Below, one piece after another: positions 57,755-64,000 of a DNA stretch of 64,000 nt. This stretch comes from Malaya genurostris (taxonomy: Eukaryota > Arthropoda > Insecta > Diptera > Culicidae). The DNA is taken from NCBI RefSeq assembly GCF_030247185.1, contig NC_080571.1, positions 7,251,001 through 7,315,000 of the forward strand, in the 5' to 3' direction. The translations under genes and the position numbers were made by a program. How positions within the stretch are numbered: position 1 is the stretch's first letter; each line of letters begins with the position of its first letter. The notes beneath the pieces were generated by a model. The model did no database searches and was not told where the DNA came from. It saw nothing but the letters and a program-made list of their open reading frames with translations.

Positions 57755-57781
57755 AATAAAAATATCTTTTATAAAAAAAAA
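57755..57781 (+). other. Polyadenylation signal and poly(A) end of the ORF1 element
   Basis: AATAAA at 57755-57760 is followed 12 bases later by nine A residues (57773-57781). This marks the 3' end of the inserted RNA copy only ~70 bases after the ORF1 stop codon, leaving no room for a reverse transcriptase gene. Confidence 0.8.
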
Positions 57782-60005
57782 CGTAAGATAAACTCTTAAA
57801 AAACTCAAGATGAAGAATTAGTAGAACATTGATTGGATAAAGACAGGTGCCATACATGATGATCATGCTATTATTAGGATTCAAAGCCCTTAAAGCCGTT
57901 GTAATGGCTTAAAAATACGGTAATGAGTTCTCTGGAAATTAGAGGAACGGGAAGTTATTTTACTTGTGAATTACTCCCTAAGAGATACAATCCAAACGGC
58001 TCGTATTGTGACAGGAAACAGATGGGTCGGGTACAACAAATTCAAACATCACATTTTGCAAACGTTTTCAAAACTCACCTCTAAACGCTTCAATGGTAAA
58101 CACGCCTTACAGTCCAGAAAACACACTCCCCGATTTCTATTTGATCCGATAACTGATGCTTGACCTTCAGAACAAATTGGCTCAAATGGCACGTTCCCCG
58201 TTGAGTTTCGTAACGGACGTCGATTCTTGGAATGACTCGAAACCATAACCCATCAAGTGGACAAAACGACGAATGGTACTTTGCATGAAATTCATCTTAC
58301 CAACTTTTAGTAATAAAATGAAGATTTTGGAATAAAACATAAAATTATCTTATAGAGCCAACAAAAACTACATTTTTTATTCAGTGGGTTTTATCAGAAT
58401 GGTCTAAATCTGGGGCAAATGTGAACAGTTTTTGAAACAATTAAAAGCACCAACAAATGTAAACTAAATCAAAATTAGAGCTAAATTTTGATTTATGCTT
58501 TTAGGATAACCGTCCCCTCTTAATTTTTTTATATTAAAACCATTCACTAGAGTGAGTTCTGCTATCTCTATTCAATGGATTCGCTCAAAGAATACGATAA
58601 TAATTGATGCTATCGCTCCGAACATTCACTGCGCTTCAACAGGAATACCACACCAATACCAATTCTGCAAATTAGTTTTACTGTGATATGGCTTCCTGAA
58701 GCCGAAGCATTGGCTCCGATTACATCGCAGTCCGTTGATTGAAGACCGTATAGTCAGTGGGTGAGTGAAATTAAATGCATTTTAAAATTTCTCAGCATCA
58801 CTGAAGCAATTTTCTTATACCGGCAAATGTTCCTGTACAAACCTAATAATTCCAGCAAACGGGAAATACCGAAAAGCCATTTTCTTCCAATCACTTCACA
58901 TACCGAAGGGTAAACTTTACTGTTGCCTCTGTTATATTTTCACGCTGTGTTTCACGCTTTCGTCTGTGTGCTTTAAAATATCCCAATCCTCATGATCGAA
59001 CCTCCATAAAAAGTCAAAATCATGCCAATCTTCCCCACGGAATCACCGAGCCGAAAGTAATCAGTATCGCACCACTTTCATACGAACTAGTGCAGAGTAC
59101 AGCTCCCAATCATCCAGGCCGCGGGTACCGTTCGTTGATTCCCTCTTCCACCACCTGAAACGCACATTAACAAAGGATCCAGCGGTTATTATTTCGGAAT
59201 GAATTTTAATGAATCACTGATGTGGTTGGTACTGTTTACGTTTTCTGCTTCACCATATCGTTGGCGCATAAAAAACATATATTGATTGCTATGTTGGTTG
59301 CTTCTCGGCCCGAAATTGACAGTCATAAAAGAGCCATATCGAATTCCAGAATCCCTTAGAAATATCATATATTGCATACGCAAAAAATACTTTTTATCCC
59401 ATGCAGAAATTGTCTGCAGGTTTCAATATTTTATAAAACAATACCAGCTGCATTAGTTTATTTGGACGAGCATTATTTTACATTCGCATATTCTGAAATT
59501 CGACCAAAAATCTTTTCAATCATTGCCATCATAAAGATTGCAATCGATTGGTTTCAGAACACATTAAGTTAACTTTAGAATTGCACAACTATTTTATGAA
59601 TGATCTTCTTTCAAAAAATCAAAAAGTGGAATAGTATGCTTGAAGTACAACGTCATTCCACATATTCTTTTCGGACACATTCAACGAATATGAAGCTGAC
59701 TAAAACATAATGAAACCACACAAATTTTTATGATATTCCTTGCTTTGTAACAAGTGTAAAATATACGAAACCAACAATTATATCTACCGAGAGCTTTCTG
59801 CCATAGCCGGATGGAGAAAGAAAAAAATATTTCACTCGTTCAAAACGTTTCACCGTTTAACCGAACATCGTCATTTTAGTTTTTGCCTTCTTTCCAGTAT
59901 GTATTCAGCAGAGTGAGATCAATTTCAGTCAGAGCATTTACCGAATTTAAGCCATAGCAGCTGATTTCTACTCGCTGCAATATTCAATGTAGTTTAAATT
60001 TTAAA
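57782..60005. other. Unassigned region
   Basis: This is mixed, apparently single-copy DNA with a more GC-rich section near 58.6-59.2 kb. No coding motif, RNA gene or window repeat is recognised. Confidence 0.35.
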
Positions 60006-61530
60006 GACCTGTTCTAATCCACCTAGTGGTGTAATGATGCCTTTCTCATATTACTCATAACAACAAAAATATTACTGTGGAATTCACAAAAACAGCTGTT
60101 CATTGAATAGAAACAGGAAAGTTTGGTCGGACTTAATCTAACAAACAATCTACAAATCCTGTTTACCCTGTAGTTTCGGAGCCGGAAGTAGTATCCACAA
60201 CAAATTTAGGAATTCCGTATGAAACTGCAAGACGTTTCCTTTGAACCTATAAGTTTGTGAAAATCGATTTGGTCATCTTGAACAAAAGTCAGTGAGATCC
60301 TTTTTGCAGTGTTTTAATCACCATGCCTCTTCTTACGAAACCGGATTCAGATGACCGAAATAGCCGAAGTTGTTTTGTTTGCCAGCAACAAATATGACCT
60401 ACAAATTGGAACAGTTTTGAACGTAGTTTAACCTAGACTTACTCTCATTCTCTCCAAAATCTAACAAACGAAGCGAACCTGCGTTTCTGTTACTTCTGCA
60501 TATGTAAGTCAAGCTAAATCAGCACGAATCAGCAGTATACAACATGTAATAGGATTATAATTATTATTACTATTATTATTATTACTATTACTACACTACC
60601 GACAATGTATTACTGCATTGCCGGCTGAGAAAATTTCATATTTTTTTAAATAAATTTCAATTTATTGACTTTCTTTTATACCTTCGGTCGCACTTATCAT
60701 AACATAGCTAGAATTTTTATCAACCGCAGCACCGTCTTTTACCTATCTCACACACTAGTAGCAAACATCCGTAACCGTTTCGTTTTCCTTATAGCGTTTG
60801 CGAAATAGAAGAAAGCACGCATCGTTCGTTTTGTGTTTGCTTCTTCCACGTTGCACGTACCGGTGTTCATTCATTTGAAAACTTTTTCACTCATCCTAGC
60901 TTTAAAGAAAATATGAGCTGTATTTCAAATCAAGATTTGTGAAAATCGGTACAAGCATCGCAGATGAATCGAAGTCAGTTTGAAGTTTTTCTTCATCACT
61001 TTCAAGTTCTACAAACTAGAAGAATTTATCAGACAGTTTTATGGGATTTGTACCTGTTTTTGACCATCGTTTGTGAAAAATACTAATGAAATCGATCATT
61101 TTCCACTTATCACGCATTAGTTCCGGAACCGGAAGTCGAATCCGGATAAAATGTTCTAGAAATTTTTAAAAAACTATAAGACCTTTCATTTGAATGATAG
61201 TTTGTGAAAATCGGTTGAGCCGTTTCAGAGAAAAATGAGTGCACACATTTTCTCTAATTTTCACATATTACCATGTAACTCCGGAACCGGAAGTCAGATC
61301 TGAATAAAATTCAATAGCAGGCTATGGGACTGTTAGTCCTTTTATTTGAATCTAAGTTTGTGAAAATAGGTTCTGGCATCTCTGAAAAAAGTGAGTGCCT
61401 ATTTTTTCCATTTTTTGGTACATATCTATATCTCCGGAACCGGAAGTCGGATCGGGTTTGAAATTCGATAGCAGCCTATGGGACCATGAGACCTTTCATT
61501 TGAATCTTAGTAGCCTTTCTATATGAGAAT
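60006..61530 (-). mobile_element. Inverted copy of the tandem-core composite repeat
   Basis: The right-end module appears inverted at 60008-60055 ('ccacctagtggtgtaatgat'). Core units on the minus strand follow: 'agtttgtgaaaatcg' at 60248, a diverged unit near 60938, then 61201 and 61345. Blocks of 'ccggaaccggaagtcg' recur near 61122, 61276 and 61436. The left-end module is not seen, so the copy is truncated. A triplet microsatellite lies inside at about 60556-60592 (att/act repeats). Confidence 0.7.
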
Positions 61531-61660
61531 GACGAAAATGACTTATGAGTGAAATAGTAGAAATGAAAATTAGTGAAAATACCTTCACAAAGATGGAATC
61601 CGGCCTTTCTCATCTAGAAAAGTTGTTTTGCCAATTCTGTAAATGTAATGTCTTTTCTTG

Positions 61661-61940
61661 TCTTGTCCTGTCTTGTCCTGTCTTGTCCTGTCTTGTCCTG
61701 TCTTGTCCTGTCTTGTCCTGTCTTGTCCTGTCTTGTCCTGTCTTGTCCTGTCTTGTCCTGTCTTGTCCTGTCTTGTCCTGTCTTGTCCTGTCTTGTCCTG
61801 TCTTGTCCTGTCTTGTCCTGTCTTGTCCTGTCTTGTCCTGTCTTGTCCTGTCTTGTCCTGTCTTGTCCTGTCTTGTCCTGTCTTGTCCTGTCTTGTCCTG
61901 TCTTGTCCTGTCTTGTCCTGTCTTGTCCTGTCTTGTCCTG
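61661..61940. repeat. 28 perfect copies of the decamer tcttgtcctg
   Basis: Twenty-eight uninterrupted 10-base copies fill 280 bases, preceded by the imperfect copy tcttttcttg (61651-61660) and followed by tccagtc. The decamer is a pair of related pentamers (tcttg, tcctg). The unit has no stop codons in the frames that read through it, so long frames on both strands (Leu-Ser-Cys-Pro-Val-type repeats) are artefacts. Perfect uniformity implies very recent expansion or active homogenisation. Confidence 0.98.
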
Positions 61941-64000
61941 TCCAGTCAATTTTTCCCGGACTTACTGATTTGTGTCGTACTTATTCACATTGAACGAAAG
62001 TTATATTTTTGCTGCAAATCGAAAGAATTTTCTTGGCTCAGACCTTCGCTTTCTATAGAATTCCAATGGCCTTAATCTTTTTGTCACACTATCGAAACCC
62101 ATATAAATCATTCAACCTCAAACCTCCTCGCACATATCTGGCACCACAAGTAATTGTTCTCCAAAACTTTGGCATGCCGTAATCCATATTTCATGCGCTA
62201 CGGTACGCCGATGCATAATAATTATTATTCAGAATTGTATTTGTGGTTGTATTTATGTGGCACGCGCTATCGAGAATGTTTGACAAATTTGACAGTTCTA
62301 TCGCCTAACTTTCCGACAGCACCGAAAAAAGGCTTCGCCAAAGACTGCTTTGTGTTGGAAATGCAAATCGAGTCAACGGAAACGAAGTCGCGATAATCGC
62401 ATAAAAAGCGAAAACTAAGATTTGTGACAAAAGTTTTCCGAGCCCACAGCCGTAAGTTACGAAACCCAATAACAAAATAATCTGCGACTGTCGCTTGACT
62501 TAGTGCCGCTGCTGTTCGATTTAGTTTGTTTGTTGACTCACTATCCGGTTGTTTGTTGCTATTTTTCTGCATGTTGTTACGAGCACCAAGTCAGCCGGCA
62601 CGGAGATAGATACACACTCACGCCCACGCACGCAACCCGCACCACTCAATGAAAACAAACATGCACTGGAATGACGGGTAAGGAAAAGTGCAACAGCAAA
62701 TTTTATCTTTTATGCAAATGTTTGCATTCAGTTTGCGCTCCCGAAAAGCACGGCCGTATGCAGTTGAGTGAACTGTGAAGTAGAACAGAATAAAAAACAA
62801 TATTTTATTAATACATTCATAGCAGAGGACAATATTTGCAGAAACGCGCATCCAGACACTCGATTGTTTCCACTGTTCGCACATAGGAGAACTGAACGCT
62901 GTCAGGCATAACTTCCTCCACCGCGTCACCTTACGCCGGGAGCTGTGGCCGCCTGGCCTGGCCTGGTCTGCCAGCATCGTGTTTGTCGTAAATAAAACAC
63001 AGAAAAATCATAATCCCCCAGCTCTTGCCGCAGCTCTGAACGTATGTAGCCTCAAACCGTAAATCATAGTTTTTGTGCATTAGGGAGGATTTTTATCTGA
63101 AGAGAATGTATGCCTCTGTAGACTGAAGGACTAAACCGCCAGGCATGCGACGCCAGAATCTTCTAATATGATAGGATCCATTTGAGTGCGGAAGGTCTGC
63201 GATGCGACAGTAGCTGCTAGGGATGTACGTTTCGAGCTTCAGAATGCCTCTGGTCTATTGATTCTCCGTTCCAAGAAAATATCCCAAAACAACGAAAAAA
63301 AAGATACATTCGGAAAAAGAACTATTTTCAGGATGAACTTATTTTAGCCTGGCGTAAGCGCATGGTATTTTGTAATGAATAATTGTGAAAAGTACTACTG
63401 GTAGAAATTTTAAATATTTCCAGCCTCACATGATTCGCAACCCTCTGATTATTGAAAATACTACAACTACTGAGTTACATTCCAAATTCTCATTACTACA
63501 TTGCTTATGCATCGGATGAAACGGCTAAATATTTTCGTGACAATGCAAACTTCATTAGTTTAAATTGCATTTGTTACGCGTGAATTCCGCTCATAAAAAA
63601 AACGAGTATACAACTTCCGAATTGATGCTGAAATAGCACCGAACAATTTGATTTCAACATAAACAACTCCGCAGCCTCGGCGATTATGACGAGAACAAAA
63701 AGAAATTTATTTTCGGCGCATTTATTATCATCATATTGATCTCAACGTGTCGATTATGAAAGGCAATGGATACAAAAATAAATTCCCATGATACTCCACT
63801 CGTCATTTATTCATTAATTTATCGATATGTTATTTATATCGCTTTATTATATTTTATTAACATAATTTACTATTAAAGCGTCATGCTTGATCTCAACAAA
63901 AATATACACGGTTCGAAAATATTCACGACTTTTCTGTGGGAAGCCCAGAATTTTTCATTCCATGTAGTATAGTTGTAGCTTGTTGTTCTACCTTCACGAG
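61941..64000. other. Unassigned region
   Basis: This contains moderately GC-rich patches near 62.6-63.2 kb and AT-rich DNA after 63.3 kb. Minus-strand open frames near 62267-62977 show no recognised domain. No gene is supported. Confidence 0.35.

Noticed and set aside
61545..62075. Long open frames of Leu-Ser-Cys-Pro-Val type on the plus strand and Thr-Gly-Gln-Asp type on the minus strand
   Set aside because: They are created by the stop-free decamer array and exist in several frames and on both strands at once.

Overview
The window looks like non-coding DNA from a mosquito-like insect nuclear genome, most likely culicine, although no host gene identifies the species. The evidence is an AT-rich background with large gene-free stretches, several IS630-Tc1-mariner transposases of the DD37E/DD37D type (a lineage first described from mosquitoes), tRNA-headed SINEs, a Ty1/copia element, and dispersed tandem-core repeats. 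I found no complete host protein-coding gene. At most there is a weak candidate exon near 45.7-45.9 kb and a few unassigned open stretches.

Layout. 1-2.85 kb is a long inverted repeat. 3.7-6.6 kb holds SINE copies, a palindromic array of 117-bp units, and two decayed hammerhead-ribozyme-like inverted pairs. 6.6-9.3 kb is unassigned, more GC-rich DNA. A SINE with clear target duplications lies at 9.3 kb. A nearly complete DD37D transposon (one nonsense codon) is at 9.96-11.26 kb, followed by an internally deleted DD37E transposon at 11.6-12.5 kb. 13-20.6 kb is mostly old relics and unassigned sequence. A hAT-like MITE and an 87-bp palindrome follow at 20.6-21.2 kb, then an array of eight ~157-bp units at 22.1-23.7 kb. 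27.3-28.4 kb is a dead non-LTR reverse transcriptase. 28.4-31.1 kb holds two opposed MITEs built from CGGCGAAAT-type repeats, and between them lies a hammerhead ribozyme candidate with all core positions intact (29314-29412). 35.5-44.5 kb is a nested cluster of mariner relics and TA-flanked MITEs inside tandem-core repeats. 47.4-52.5 kb is a complete copia element with nearly identical LTRs, itself interrupted by a 46-bp poly(A)-tailed insertion. 52.7-54.7 kb carries further DD37E copies. 56.4-57.8 kb is an ORF1-type zinc-knuckle gene of a non-LTR element, split near its start by a SINE. The end of the window has inverted tandem-core repeats and a perfect 28-copy decamer array.

The elements do not form a pathway; what they show is a history of insertions. 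The youngest events I can order are the copia insertion, then a poly(A) retro-insertion inside it, and separately the SINE insertion into the ORF1 gene. The most interesting item is the hammerhead ribozyme, together with its relatives arranged as inverted pairs.
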